A stretch of 64,000 nucleotides of DNA, from positions 1-64,000 of the forward strand of contig JADJSK010000013.1 of NCBI GenBank assembly GCA_016711705.1, in the 5' to 3' direction. A program made the position numbers and the translations under genes. The stretch is from Candidatus Brachybacter algidus. GTDB lineage: Bacteria > Bacteroidota > Bacteroidia > Chitinophagales > Saprospiraceae. A model generated the notes under the pieces. That model had not been told where the DNA came from, made no database searches, and saw only the letters and a list, made by a program, of their open reading frames with translations. Below, piece by piece: positions 42,716 through 52,161 of the stretch (the first letter of the stretch is position 1; each line of letters begins with the position of its first letter).

Positions 42716-44113
42716 TCACTGCCCCATCCAATTAAAAAGTAAAAACATTAAATAAGCCATCAATACGCATACAGGAAGTGTCAATACCCACGCAATTGCA
42801 ATATTTACCATCGTTTTCTTCTGTAGGTTTTTAATACCGCCCGAAGCTACCATACTACCTGCTATACCTGAAGATAACACATGAGTCGTGCTCACAGGCA
42901 GGTGGAAGAAAGTTGAAAGGCCTATGGTAGATGCAGCTATAAGTTCCGCAGTGGCTCCTTCTGCATAAGTTAAATGTGTTTTTCCGATTTTCTCACCAAT
43001 GGTGACTACGATCCTTTTCCACCCGACCATGGTGCCAAGACCGAGACAAGTCGCGATCATAATTATTACCCAGATAGGTGCGAAATCTGTAAATCCACTA
43101 AGCGTGGACATTTCGTGCTTAAGAATAGATTTACTGGAGGAATCGCTAAAAACTTCCGGATCTTCTACATACCTTTTTATACTTTTGGAAAGAGATTCTA
43201 TCCTTTTTCTGATCTCAAATTTTCTAGTTTTAGCGACACCTTCATTATTGCTTACGATATCAGTTTTTAATTCGCTGATAATCTGAATACTTTTGGCCAT
43301 TTCCTTTTCAAGAATGTTGTCAGGTGCAGCCTTAGCTATTACGGCTTCAATTCTATTTAGTGAATTAATAGCCTTGGACTGATCGAAATTTTCATTTAAT
43401 GCATAATGTGAAGGAATAAATGCCATAAGCACTACCATCATCAGTCCAACTCCTTTCTGTCCGTCATTACTTCCATGAAAAAAGCTCACTAATGTACAAG
43501 TGGTGATCAACAAAGCTCTGACACCACGAGGCGGCTTTTCATCTCCGACCGGACTCTGAAATAATGACTTCATTTTCAGCATCTTCTTTAGCACAAACAT
43601 GAGCATGATGGCAAGTGTAAACCCAAATGCAGGAGATAGTAAAAGAGATGCTCCGATATCTTGTGCCTTCGCCCAGTTTACTCCATCACTTGAATACATC
43701 GTAGCAAATCCTAAGCCAGCACCAAGAATAGCACCTATTAAAGTATGTGAACTACTGCACGGGATACCTAGATACCATGTCCCTAAGTTCCAGATGATAG
43801 CAGAGAGGCATATGGCAAGTACTATAGATATATTTACATTTAGTGACTGCATGAGCAGGTCATTAAGCGGAAGCAACTTCACAATACCCATAGCTACGCC
43901 TACACCACCCAACAGGACACCCAGGAAATTCATCATACCGGACCAAGCTACTGCCACCATGGGTTTGAGGGCATTGGTGTATATGACCGTCGCTACTGCA
44001 TTTGCTGTATCATGAAAACCATTGATAAATTCAAAAACGCATATGCAAACAATGCAGCCAACGATTAAGGCCGCCGGTAAAAGGGGTAGTTCCTGTATGT
44101 ATTCAAATATCAT
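42716..44113 (-). CDS. PiT family inorganic phosphate transporter
   Basis: 465 residues with about ten membrane segments. The two family signatures are GFHDTANAVATVIYTNAL near the N-terminus and, near the C-terminus, ATAELIAASTIGL with PVSTTHVLSSGIAGSM. FHGSNDGQKGVG lies in the middle. A central soluble loop of about 110 residues (AINSLNRIEAVIAKAAPDN to SSSKSILK) separates the two repeats. It imports phosphate by H+ or Na+ symport. A -7 box lies 4 bp before the start codon. Confidence 0.92.
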   Translation of the reverse strand: MIFEYIQELPLLPAALIVGCIVCICVFEFINGFHDTANAVATVIYTNALKPMVAVAWSGMMNFLGVLLGGVGVAMGIVKLLPLNDLLMQSLNVNISIVLAICLSAIIWNLGTWYLGIPCSSSHTLIGAILGAGLGFATMYSSDGVNWAKAQDIGASLLLSPAFGFTLAIMLMFVLKKMLKMKSLFQSPVGDEKPPRGVRALLITTCTLVSFFHGSNDGQKGVGLMMVVLMAFIPSHYALNENFDQSKAINSLNRIEAVIAKAAPDNILEKEMAKSIQIISELKTDIVSNNEGVAKTRKFEIRKRIESLSKSIKRYVEDPEVFSDSSSKSILKHEMSTLSGFTDFAPIWVIIMIATCLGLGTMVGWKRIVVTIGEKIGKTHLTYAEGATAELIAASTIGLSTFFHLPVSTTHVLSSGIAGSMVASGGIKNLQKKTMVNIAIAWVLTLPVCVLMAYLMFLLFNWMGQ

Positions 44114-44117
44114 AGGG

Positions 44118-44125
44118 CAAAGGTA
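44118..44125 (-). promoter_or_regulatory. putative -7 box (TACCTTTG) of the phosphate transporter gene
   Basis: The minus strand reads TACCTTTGCCCTATG, so the start codon is only 4 nt from the box. A transcript started in the usual place would be leaderless or nearly so. Confidence 0.55.
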
Positions 44126-44161
44126 TTATTCCAATATTAAGGAATTGTTAAGTTTTAAGGA

Positions 44162-45222
44162 TTATTTATTATTTTTTTGCTCCCGCTCCCATTGCAGCAC
44201 CATCGGTATGTACATATCATAACTCCCCATCCCTGCGGCTACTCCCTGACTTTTCAGAAATAAGTCATAAAATTTATCTCTGAGTTCAGGTATAAGATCT
44301 GGATATTTATTCATTTGTTTTCTAATATTGACTATATCCTTACGGACATCTTTACTTACAAACTGTGTAATAGTATTGGTCGCTATAGAATCCTCGTAAT
44401 AACATGCAGCCCTAAGGCCTCTCCAGAAACTCAGTTCGGCTGAATATTTTGTCAAAGCATCACCGGATTTTTGACATGCAATATAACCAATAAAATTCGC
44501 ACTTGCCTCATCCGCCACACCAAATGTGTGCGCCAGTTCATGCATGGATGTAAATGGAACCTGGATCGGATGCAGCCCCGGGTCAATGGTTGGCCTTGAG
44601 ATGACAAAGTTGTAAAATCCGGCTGTCCCAAATCTCAATAATATTCCCATGGGAGCAGCCATTAGGATGGAGGATGACCCTTTAATGTTGTAGCCAAGAG
44701 GCCTTAGAACTCCTTTGATAGATGTTGACCACAAGTCTTTCTTTGAAGCAATGATGCCATCGTTGACCAAACTATCTATATTCAAAATTGAATCCCTCAA
44801 TTGCCCAAGTTTGATCGTATGCAACTGGAAAGATTCCATCATTTCCTCCTTACTTAGTGTATATTCATTCTGTATCAACTTTTCTTCAGGATTCCATGCA
44901 AAATAACTGAAGCCCCACAGCCAATAAAAAGCACTAATAACCAAAGAATAGGCTGAAAAATGTTTGAAATAAGGCGGAGGATAGATGATGGTTGTTCTTT
45001 AGATCTATGATGTCTGAAATAGGAGAATATAAGGATGGCCCAGAAAAGGAGGACAACTACTAAGGAAAATGTATTGAAGGCCCTTCTGATCCATGAAAAG
45101 ATACCGGCATTGTATACACGAAAAGTAAGGTCGGGGTTGAGATTAAAGATAATCCATGCAAGCGCTGTGGCTATTAAAGCAAAAAATAACTCCAGTGAAA
45201 TGTATTTTTTCATATGCCGCAT
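44162..45222 (-). CDS. DUF3810 membrane protein (metallopeptidase-like), one frameshift
   Basis: About 353 residues when two frames join near 44930. Three membrane segments at the N-terminus (LFFALIATALAWIIF, LVVVLLFWAILIFSYF, then LWVISAFYWLW across the break) precede a soluble domain with MHELAHTFGVADEASANFIG, which resembles the HExxH zinc peptidase motif with a downstream Glu. The break fits one missing G in a GG(G) run. Start is 45222 or, three codons later, 45213. Peptidase activity is not established. Divergent from thioredoxin. Confidence 0.82.
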
Positions 45223-45287
45223 GAACCTTTTATATGTTCCTATGTTTCAACAAATGTATTTAAAACAACCAAAAAATAATTAATAAA

Positions 45288-45605
<318 letters not shown>

Positions 45606-45620
45606 TTTGAAATTCAGTAA

Positions 45621-45665
45621 AAAATAATCCCTTACATTGACTCGTTAGTGTAAGGGATTTTTTTT
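45621..45665 (+). terminator. Rho-independent terminator of trxA
   Basis: AATCCCTTACA with a 12-nt loop pairs to TGTAAGGGATT followed by a T-run of eight, 18 bp after the trxA stop codon. Confidence 0.9.
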
Positions 45666-45714
45666 GCTTGTAAATTGGCGTTAGTAAATGAAGGTCAGGC
45701 AAGTTTATTTTCTT

Positions 45715-45722
45715 TACATTTG
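45715..45722 (+). promoter_or_regulatory. putative -7 box (TACATTTG) of the hicBA-like operon
   Basis: TACATTTG fits TAnnTTTG and lies 15 bp upstream of the antitoxin start codon, after the trxA terminator. Confidence 0.5.
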
Positions 45723-45737
45723 TATTTAAAATCTTTT

Positions 45738-46133
45738 ATGGCTAAAGTTATTTCTAAAGATAGAGTGAGTTCAGTTTCTGATGAGGTTCGAATCAACTTG
45801 TTGCTAGTTCATTTCAAAGATGAATCACAGGTGCACTTTATTTACGCTCCCCATTTGGACCTGACAGGTTACGGTGAAAATTTGGTTGAAGCGAAAAAAT
45901 CATTTGATGTTGTTTTTCAGGATTTTATAGATTTCACTATAGAAAATAAAACACTTACAAAGGTTTTGAATCAGTTAGGTTGGAGAATCAAGTCAAATTC
46001 TAAGGATCATCCAGAATTATTAACTCCGGGCATAGAAACTATAATTGGTCAAAATGAATTTGTTTCAGAGATATTTAATAAATATTCTGTCAAAACTTAT
46101 CATCAAAAAGTAAGCCTTCCTTTAGTCGCCTAA
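45738..46133 (+). CDS. HicB-like antitoxin
   Basis: 131 residues from ATG 45738, which follows the promoter box; a longer frame from 45675 would start inside the trxA terminator region. The core FIYAPHLDLTGYGENLVEAKKSFDVVF is the degraded RNase-H-like fold seen in HicB proteins. No classic C-terminal helix-turn-helix is evident. The HicA-like gene starts 10 bp downstream, so this is probably the antitoxin of a type II pair, in the order antitoxin first. Confidence 0.68.
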   Translation: MAKVISKDRVSSVSDEVRINLLLVHFKDESQVHFIYAPHLDLTGYGENLVEAKKSFDVVFQDFIDFTIENKTLTKVLNQLGWRIKSNSKDHPELLTPGIETIIGQNEFVSEIFNKYSVKTYHQKVSLPLVA

Positions 46134-46143
46134 ATTCAGATTT

Positions 46144-46392
46144 ATGACAATTTCTAAGTTGTCCAATATACCATTAAAAGACTTTCGTCGTTTTCTTAAA
46201 AGTCAGGGATTAATTTTAGATAAAAACTCTAAAGGAAGGGGAGGACATGAAAAGTGGACCAACAATGAACTTTTGAGACCCATAACCATTCAATCTCATA
46301 TCGATCCAGTACCTGAATTTATAGTAAAACAAATATTAAGGTATTTGAATATGGACAGAGAGATTTTTATTGAACAAATGAATAAGTTATAG
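46144..46392 (+). CDS. HicA-like toxin
   Basis: 82 residues. It has the HicA layout: IPLKDFRRFLKSQGLIL, then a basic strand pair with GRGGHEKWTNNELLRPITIQSH (the catalytic His region) and VPEFIVKQILRYLNM. HicA toxins are mRNA interferases with a double-stranded-RNA-binding-like fold. It is co-transcribed with the HicB-like gene. Confidence 0.72.
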   Translation: MTISKLSNIPLKDFRRFLKSQGLILDKNSKGRGGHEKWTNNELLRPITIQSHIDPVPEFIVKQILRYLNMDREIFIEQMNKL

Positions 46393-46470
46393 ATTGACCT
46401 ATACTATACATTGAGTAAAATCCTTTAGTTTTAAATGTTTAAATTTGTTGACTTAAAATTATAAACCGAT

Positions 46471-46623
46471 TTGGAGAAGAATAAAAAAAAATTTGATGCA
46501 GTTAAATATATGCGTCAACAAAGAGACAAGCTAAGTCAAAAGCTGTCAAGTAAGTCAAAGGAAGAAATCTTAGCTTATTTCAATAAACTCAAGGTTGAAA
46601 ATACCGTTAAGCCTTGCAGTTAG
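46471..46623 (+). CDS. small basic antitoxin-like protein
   Basis: About 50 residues from TTG 46471, or 37 from ATG 46510. It reads KKKFDAVKYMRQQRDKLSQK and ends KLKVENTVKPCS. This resembles the short helical proteins (FDAVKxMRxxRDxL) that often precede RelE/ParE-type toxins. Here no such toxin follows; the next gene is DUF58. It may be an orphan antitoxin or a third member of the HicBA-like locus. Confidence 0.5.
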   Translation: MEKNKKKFDAVKYMRQQRDKLSQKLSSKSKEEILAYFNKLKVENTVKPCS

Positions 46624-46693
46624 TATTGAAACCGAATTTTTCCTCGCCCATTTTTCATTTTTCATTTTTCATTATTCATTATTCATTAACACC

Positions 46694-47623
46694 ATGACTT
46701 TATTCGATTCTGTAGATCTTAAACGACACACCAACCTTGAACTCATCGCTCAGAAGGTGGTGGAAGGCTTCATCATAGGTCTGCACAAGAGCCCTTTTCA
46801 TGGATTCTCCGTGGAATTTGCTGAACACCGATTGTACCAGCCGGGAGAGAGTATTCGTAATATCGACTGGAAAGTCTATGCCCGTTCGGATAAGTTCTTT
46901 ACCAAAAAATATGAAGAGGAGACCAACCTCAGAGCCCGTATCGTGATAGATATTTCCTCTTCTATGTACTTTCCAGGAAAGGAAGTTGACAAGGATGTGA
47001 AGATGAATAAACTGCAATGGTCATGCCTTGCAGCTGCTGCATTGACGCATTTACTAAAAAAACAAAGGGATGCTTTCGGACTCACGCTTTTCGATGAAGG
47101 CCTGACCTTCCACTCTGAGGTTAAGTCCAACAGCGCCCACCAGCAACTAATCTTCTCTACCCTGGATAAATATGTCTACAACGAACAGGTAAATAAAAAA
47201 ACAGCTGCCACAGAATCCCTGCACCTGATCGCAGACGCCGTGCACAAACGTTCACTGGTCATCATCTTCAGTGACATGCTTGAACATCCGGACAAGATGG
47301 AGCCAATGTTCGACGCACTCCAGCACCTAAAGCACAATAAACACGAAGTCATCCTATTCCACGTCATGGACGCAGCCAAAGAACTACACTTCGAATTCGA
47401 GAATCGCCCATATGAATTCATAGACCTTGAAAGCGGTGAAAAACTCAAACTCCAATCCAACGAATTAAAGAAAGAATATTCCGCCTTTATGACCAAATAT
47501 GAGGAAGAACTCCGCATGAAAGCCATGCAATATAAGATCGACTTTGTTCCTGCCGATATCAATCAGGGTTTTGATCAGGTGCTGCAGAGTTATTTGATTA
47601 AGCGGAGTAAGATGAGAGTTTAG
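46694..47623 (+). CDS. DUF58 domain protein
   Basis: 309 residues from ATG 46694; the longer frame from 46595 runs through low-complexity repeat DNA and is not used. Family marks are FHGFSVEFAEHRLYQPGES, IRNIDWKVYARSDKFFTKKY and RARIVIDISSSMYF, the last being a von Willebrand A-type DxSxS metal site. IIFSDMLE supplies a later acidic site. DUF58 proteins usually accompany MoxR ATPases and BatA/B aerotolerance genes; none is next to it here. Confidence 0.88.
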   Translation: MTLFDSVDLKRHTNLELIAQKVVEGFIIGLHKSPFHGFSVEFAEHRLYQPGESIRNIDWKVYARSDKFFTKKYEEETNLRARIVIDISSSMYFPGKEVDKDVKMNKLQWSCLAAAALTHLLKKQRDAFGLTLFDEGLTFHSEVKSNSAHQQLIFSTLDKYVYNEQVNKKTAATESLHLIADAVHKRSLVIIFSDMLEHPDKMEPMFDALQHLKHNKHEVILFHVMDAAKELHFEFENRPYEFIDLESGEKLKLQSNELKKEYSAFMTKYEEELRMKAMQYKIDFVPADINQGFDQVLQSYLIKRSKMRV

Positions 47624-47967
47624 GTCAATGAATATTGAATAGTGAATAATGAATAATGAGAGCGGGCAGTTGCTCTAGATTTAGTCTCTAGGCGATATTG
47701 GGAATGTTGAATGTTGAATTTTGGATTTTGAATGCTGAAGCGCAGTGGAAGTCCCGCCCTTGGTTCGGGATTGAATGAAGCTCCGATTAAGCATTGCGAT
47801 AATTAATATTGGATTTCGTTCTTTACTCTTATAAAACTCAATCATTTCCGCGTTCAATAGCCTATGGATTTATACATGGGAAAAATGATTAACAATGAAT
47901 AATATTCAAGAATTTGTTAGAGTACATTTATCATTTTAAAGTTAAATTACAGTCCAAATTATATTCC
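47624..47967. other. gene-free region with direct-repeat copy A
   Basis: Stutter text (GAATAATGAATAATGAG at 47643-47659; GAATGTTGAATGTTGAAT near 47702) and copy A of a repeat that also follows the next gene (47798-47905). Confidence 0.6.
47798..47905 (+). repeat. repeat A flanking hypothetical gene
   Basis: It starts GATAATTAATATTGGAT (exact match at 48580-48596), then CGCGTTCAATAGCCT (match at 48650-48664 with one change), then the hairpin-like CCTATGGATTTATACATGGG. The spacing between the two matched blocks differs by 19 bp between copies. Confidence 0.6.
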
Positions 47968-48579
47968 ATGAAGAATTCAAAGTCGTATCTTTTAATGTTG
48001 GCCTTTGTGATCTTTTTTAGTCTGAAAGTAAATTGTCAAGATACGTGCAGACTTCGAAGTCAAAAACCATTAATAACATATTACTCTTTTCACGGTAGAA
48101 CAGACAAATCCTATTCAATTGTAAAGGAAGTGTTGTCGAGTGTGAATAAAAAAAATCATTTTTATTGGAATATAGACTTTGAACCTTCCAGAAAAGAAAT
48201 GTATAGAATAGGCAAAGTGTACACTAAAAATGTAATAGAAGACTTTGATTTATTTTTCGAAATAAACGAATTTAAAAAAGCAAAACAAGCAGTATATACA
48301 GGTTTTTCTAATGGTTGTAGAGGCTTGGACTTTGAATTTTACGAAATTCATTTCGCTAATGAGGAAATAGCGCAAAACATTGAAAAACTTTTCCAGATAA
48401 AAAACAATGATATGGAAAACACAAAAAGTAAATCAGTTTTCATAAGGAATAAAAACCGGATTTATAGTTTATCCTATTTTTGGGGAAGCACTTTGGATAA
48501 AGATGTTTACAATGATAGTAATATTGTTTTTGAGGAACTGAAGAAAGCAATAAAAGAATTTTCAAATGTGAAATTTTAA
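47968..48579 (+). CDS. hypothetical exported protein flanked by direct repeats
   Basis: 203 residues from ATG 47968, chosen because it begins a signal peptide (MKNSKSYLLMLAFVIFFSLK, cleavage after NCQ). Four cysteines follow or are near the signal (CQDTCRL, NGCRG). No family is recognised. The stop codon abuts repeat B, and repeat A ends 62 bp upstream, so the gene sits between two related repeats like a cassette. Confidence 0.62.
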   Translation: MKNSKSYLLMLAFVIFFSLKVNCQDTCRLRSQKPLITYYSFHGRTDKSYSIVKEVLSSVNKKNHFYWNIDFEPSRKEMYRIGKVYTKNVIEDFDLFFEINEFKKAKQAVYTGFSNGCRGLDFEFYEIHFANEEIAQNIEKLFQIKNNDMENTKSKSVFIRNKNRIYSLSYFWGSTLDKDVYNDSNIVFEELKKAIKEFSNVKF

Positions 48580-48697
48580 GATAATTAATATTGGATAGCG
48601 GATTGATGTAAGGACTAGAAATCAACTCCAATAAATACTCTAAAATCTTCGCGTTCAATTGCCTTTGACTTCAGTCATGGGGAAATAATGAATAACA
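48580..48697 (+). repeat. repeat B flanking hypothetical gene
   Basis: Counterpart of repeat A. Its hairpin is CCTTTGACTTCAGTCATGGG (inner palindrome TGACTTCAGTCA). Both copies continue with GAATAA-type words. Confidence 0.6.
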
Positions 48698-48919
48698 TAA
48701 CTATTTTGAAAAATAGCTAAGCAAATAAAAATTATTGTAATTTTTATTTGCATATAAATTATCCAATAGGAATAAGTTCTTAAATTATTGTTGCGCATTT
48801 ATATCTGTGCAGCTAGTCGAAGTTTTTAACTTCGACTAGCCCTTCCGACAAGCCTCTTGTGCCATTGACGTAATTAAACCCCAAATAACAATTAATAATT
48901 AACAACTAACAATTATTAT
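48698..48919. repeat. intergenic hairpin and stutter repeat
   Basis: A perfect hairpin with 13-bp arms GCTAGTCGAAGTT/AACTTCGACTAGC lies at 48812-48840 with a 3-nt loop and no T-run, so it is more like a REP-type palindrome than a terminator. 48884-48917 is a stutter of TTAATAATTAACAA words. Confidence 0.65.
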
Positions 48920-49651
48920 CTACAGCTTCCAAATCACCCCCAGCCTCAAAAACGCCGCCGTATATCCAATATTCAAACCGGGATTGAAGAAAATATCCAC
49001 GTTTTTGACACTTCTCATCACATAAAATGAAGTGGTGAAATTGATCGAACTATTGATAAAATCTATCGGATCTTTTACATCAATAGGATCTGCATATTCA
49101 CCTCCCGGCAAATCTCTGAATTGCCTTAGTGTTGGCCTGTTGAAATGATTATATTCATAGGCCATGTCGAAGCCTATTTTCTTACTTCCCATTCTGCAGC
49201 CCATAAAGGCTCCGCCGAATATCTGAGTGGGACGGGATCTATCTTTGTAATTAATCTTATTTGTATAATCGAATAAGGAGTAATTATTAAATTGTTGCCC
49301 TACACCTATATGAAGTTCCATGTACATTGCGTCGTCTGCTCCAAAGTCAAAAAACATTCCAAGTTGAGGTCTAATTGCTATTCCTTTCATTTGAAAATTA
49401 TCCTCAATAAGTATTTGCTTATAAACTCCTGTATTTAATCCTGCGAAAAAATGTTTACTAAATGCGATATTTCCATTGAATGCAATTCCATTCCTTATAC
49501 CTGACTGTTCGACTGCCACCTGTACATTTGCCTCCCCTTTATTAGAATAGAAACCAGGGTCGTGTTTAGAAAGATATTGGCCTGGGACAACGGAGCAGGA
49601 TTGTAGAATAAATATCAAATATAAAAGTACGGGTAAGTTTTTCATCATCAT
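48920..49651 (-). CDS. hypothetical outer membrane beta-barrel lipoprotein
   Basis: 243 residues. The signal ends in the lipobox LQSCS. Barrel-like strands follow (IAFNGNIAFSKHFFAGLNTG, MYMELHIGVGQQFNNYSLF, IFGGAFMGCRMGSKKIGFD, LNIGYTAAFLRLGVIWKL) with a C-terminal aromatic pattern. The family is not recognised. No operon partner is evident. Confidence 0.65.
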   Translation of the reverse strand: MMMKNLPVLLYLIFILQSCSVVPGQYLSKHDPGFYSNKGEANVQVAVEQSGIRNGIAFNGNIAFSKHFFAGLNTGVYKQILIEDNFQMKGIAIRPQLGMFFDFGADDAMYMELHIGVGQQFNNYSLFDYTNKINYKDRSRPTQIFGGAFMGCRMGSKKIGFDMAYEYNHFNRPTLRQFRDLPGGEYADPIDVKDPIDFINSSINFTTSFYVMRSVKNVDIFFNPGLNIGYTAAFLRLGVIWKL

Positions 49652-49797
49652 AATTTATACTTTTCATGACGTAATACAAATTAATTTAGTTAGTATTATT
49701 ATGTTTTCCTCTAAGCATAGACCCAGAAAAATTATAACCGAGTTTCATATTTTTGCACTACCAACCAAAATAACAATTAATAATTAACACCTAACAA

Positions 49798-50247
49798 CTA
49801 CCCCTTAATCTCTTGTTGCAATTTCACCGCCCATTCCCTCAATAGCGCTTTATCATCCACACTCAATTTTGCATCGTGATGTATCCATAGATATGAAGGC
49901 AATGGCATTTCATCTTTATCGAGCATTTCAGCCACTTCTTCCATTTTATGGGCGGCTTTTTTATCGCTATAAGTTGCGAATTCAGAGAAGTTGAGTTCGG
50001 TCTTTCCTTCATTCACATGATGCTGAAGCCACCAACCTACTGGCTGTATGTTGGTATACCATGGATATGATGTAAGGTTGGAATGACAGTCATTGCAAGC
50101 TGTTTGAAGTATTGCCTTTATTTTTTGTGGGACAGTATATTTTGTTGAAATGTTATTTTTCTCATCTCCAGAATCATTTTTTGATGGCGGAAAAAATTGA
50201 ATAATAATCAGAGCGAGGATCAGAATGTACGTTAGTTTTTTTAACAT
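49798..50247 (-). CDS. haem-binding domain protein (cytochrome c-like)
   Basis: 149 residues. An N-terminal membrane anchor (LTYILILALIIIQFFPP) is followed by one c-type haem site CNDCHSN, then YPWYTNIQPVGWWLQHHVNEG and FSEFATYSDKKAAHKMEEV, with a Met in DEMPLPSYLWIH as likely axial ligand. This is the usual layout of the Haem_bd family in Bacteroidota. Probably a periplasmic, membrane-anchored electron carrier. Confidence 0.88.
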   Translation of the reverse strand: MLKKLTYILILALIIIQFFPPSKNDSGDEKNNISTKYTVPQKIKAILQTACNDCHSNLTSYPWYTNIQPVGWWLQHHVNEGKTELNFSEFATYSDKKAAHKMEEVAEMLDKDEMPLPSYLWIHHDAKLSVDDKALLREWAVKLQQEIKG

Positions 50248-50875
50248 AGAGATAAAGGTTTTAGTGCGGTTGATAAAGTGAATATAGGAAACAATTGGAA
50301 ATTGAAAATTGGAAATTGAAAATGAGGTGATGATGAAGCATAATGATTAATGTTGGGTCCGGGCTAAAGCTTAGGGCCTATAGCCAATGGCTGCTGGCTG
50401 ATGGCTCTGTTGTGGAAGTGAGATTGGTTCTTATATTCAAGGAATGTGAAATGCTTGCGTGCAGCGTAAGTCACGCGCTAGATTATCAAGCTTACAGAAA
50501 GTAAATCATCTGATGGTTGATGAGAAGGGAAATGTAGCGGAGAAAGAAGAAGATTTTTTTTTTAGTTAAGACATAAAGCTTAGCCATTTTCCCTTATATA
50601 ACTAAATTTAATATGATGTAAATCAAGTAATTATAATCTTCTTATCATAGATCCCTCCCCTACCCCCTCCAAAGGGGGAAATTCGTACATTGATAATCTC
50701 TATTATAATTGATCATGAATATCAGCAAAATCTGCGTCATCTGCGTTCCATTTTTCTCGAGTTATCTTTTGATATTGGAAACAAAGTACGTCAGGTTAAC
50801 TAATTTTTAAAACATAAATTTAAATTAACGTAAATAATAGTTTAAATACTTACTTTTAAGCTGTATCTTTGAAAT
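50248..50875. other. gene-free region with stutter repeats
   Basis: 50294-50325 repeats TGGAAATTGAAAAT; 50380-50410 repeats TGGCTGATGGC words; 50650-50685 carries the CCCCCTCCAAAGGGGG palindrome (inverse of that near 38.7 kb); 50729-50751 repeats TCTGCGTCA. The promoter of the TPR gene lies at the right end. Confidence 0.6.
50864..50871 (+). promoter_or_regulatory. putative -7 box (TATCTTTG) of the TPR gene
   Basis: TATCTTTG ends 4 nt before ATG 50876, implying a leaderless or very short-leader transcript. It is preceded by A/T-rich DNA without a clear -33 TTG. Confidence 0.5.
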
Positions 50876-52018
50876 ATGAAAAATTTGATATTAATGGTAT
50901 CCTTGCTTCTCCTCAATTCAGGGACATTGATGGCAGCTAATAATCAACAAGTAGATACGACTTCGATCCCAGACAGCCTAATGCAGGTATTTCAATTCGA
51001 AAAAGCCAAAGAGATATTGTACAATCTAAACCGCAGTGCCCCGGGCAATAGCATTGTTCTTTATAAACTAGGCCAATGCCACTACAATCTGGGTAATTAT
51101 ACAGACGCTGCTATATATTTGAATGATTCTTACAAGGAAGATAGTACACAATCTGCAGTAGTAATTCAGCTTGCGGTCGTAAATAGTAAATTGGGTCTAT
51201 ATGATAAGGCAGTCCAGGGCTATCAACGGTTGGTCCAAATCGATAAAGAAAACGGTTATTATCATAGATTATTAGCCAATGCATATGTCACAACAAAAAC
51301 TCCGATGGAGGCAATTGGACATTTATTAATGGCTATTGAATTGAATGATATGGATATGGAAGCATACAACATGCTTGCCAAACTGTATTTTAACGCAGGT
51401 GATTTTGAAAAGGCAGGTGAAATAGCACATACTGGATTAAGTAAAAATGCGCGCAATACCGACCTACTATTTATTAATGCAAGAGTCGCATATCTAGGAA
51501 AAGATTATGATAAAGTGCTCTCTCTGGGAGATGCTGCCTTGAAGGTCAATGCGGATACGAGTAGGTGGAATCTATATCTTGGCTATAGCAGTTATTTTCT
51601 GAAGAAATATCCCGAATGTATACTATGGTTGAATACAGCAATTCAAGATAAATCAATAAATGAGCAAAGTTACACCTATCTCGCCAACGCTTATATAAAG
51701 TCCGATGATCCAACTAAGGGGCTGGAGTCGCTTAACAAGGCGATAGAAATAGCTAAGGACAATAACCTTGAGAGTAACCTTCAGAATAAAGCTATCCTGC
51801 TCCATGACGCGGATCAGGATGCTGAGGCTATCAAGTTATTGGAAGAAGCATATCATATCAATAAAAACCCCCAGGTACTCTTTCGCTTAGGTCAGATGCA
51901 TTACAATAAGAAACAATACAAAACAGCCAAAATGTATCTGGAAAGTTATCAGAAGAGTAGCGATAAGCTTTATATGAAAGAAGCAACTGAGTTGATTGGG
52001 TTTTTAAAAAAAATGTAA
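50876..52018 (+). CDS. secreted tetratricopeptide-repeat protein
   Basis: 380 residues. The signal peptide MKNLILMVSLLLLNSGTLMA is followed by about nine TPR units, for example VLYKLGQCHYNLGNYTDAA, AYNMLAKLYFNAGDFEKAG, SYTYLANAYIKSDDPTKGLE and LFRLGQMHYNKKQYKTAKMY. Presumably a periplasmic scaffold for protein-protein contacts. It may be co-transcribed with the following gliding-type protein, 143 bp downstream, but no shared function is shown. Confidence 0.85.
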   Translation: MKNLILMVSLLLLNSGTLMAANNQQVDTTSIPDSLMQVFQFEKAKEILYNLNRSAPGNSIVLYKLGQCHYNLGNYTDAAIYLNDSYKEDSTQSAVVIQLAVVNSKLGLYDKAVQGYQRLVQIDKENGYYHRLLANAYVTTKTPMEAIGHLLMAIELNDMDMEAYNMLAKLYFNAGDFEKAGEIAHTGLSKNARNTDLLFINARVAYLGKDYDKVLSLGDAALKVNADTSRWNLYLGYSSYFLKKYPECILWLNTAIQDKSINEQSYTYLANAYIKSDDPTKGLESLNKAIEIAKDNNLESNLQNKAILLHDADQDAEAIKLLEEAYHINKNPQVLFRLGQMHYNKKQYKTAKMYLESYQKSSDKLYMKEATELIGFLKKM

Positions 52019-52161
52019 ATCAGGAATAAATGATTTTGACAGGAAGATAGTTTATTCGAATTAAAAGTCTATTTTTACATAAAATAGGATAAGGCAAATC
52101 ACCAAATCGCCAAACCACCTATTTTAATCGCCATTTTTTATGAAAACAAACCTAACCAATC

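Noticed and set aside
46595..46693. Longer start for the DUF58 protein
   Set aside because: The extra 33 codons lie in CATTTTTCATTATTC stutter DNA and overlap the end of the small antitoxin-like gene.
47798..48697. Integron-type cassette with attC sites
   Set aside because: No GTTRRRY/RYYYAAC core pair was found in the repeats and no integrase gene is in the window.
48812..48840. Terminator hairpin
   Set aside because: The stem is perfect but no T-run follows on either strand and no gene ends nearby in the right direction.
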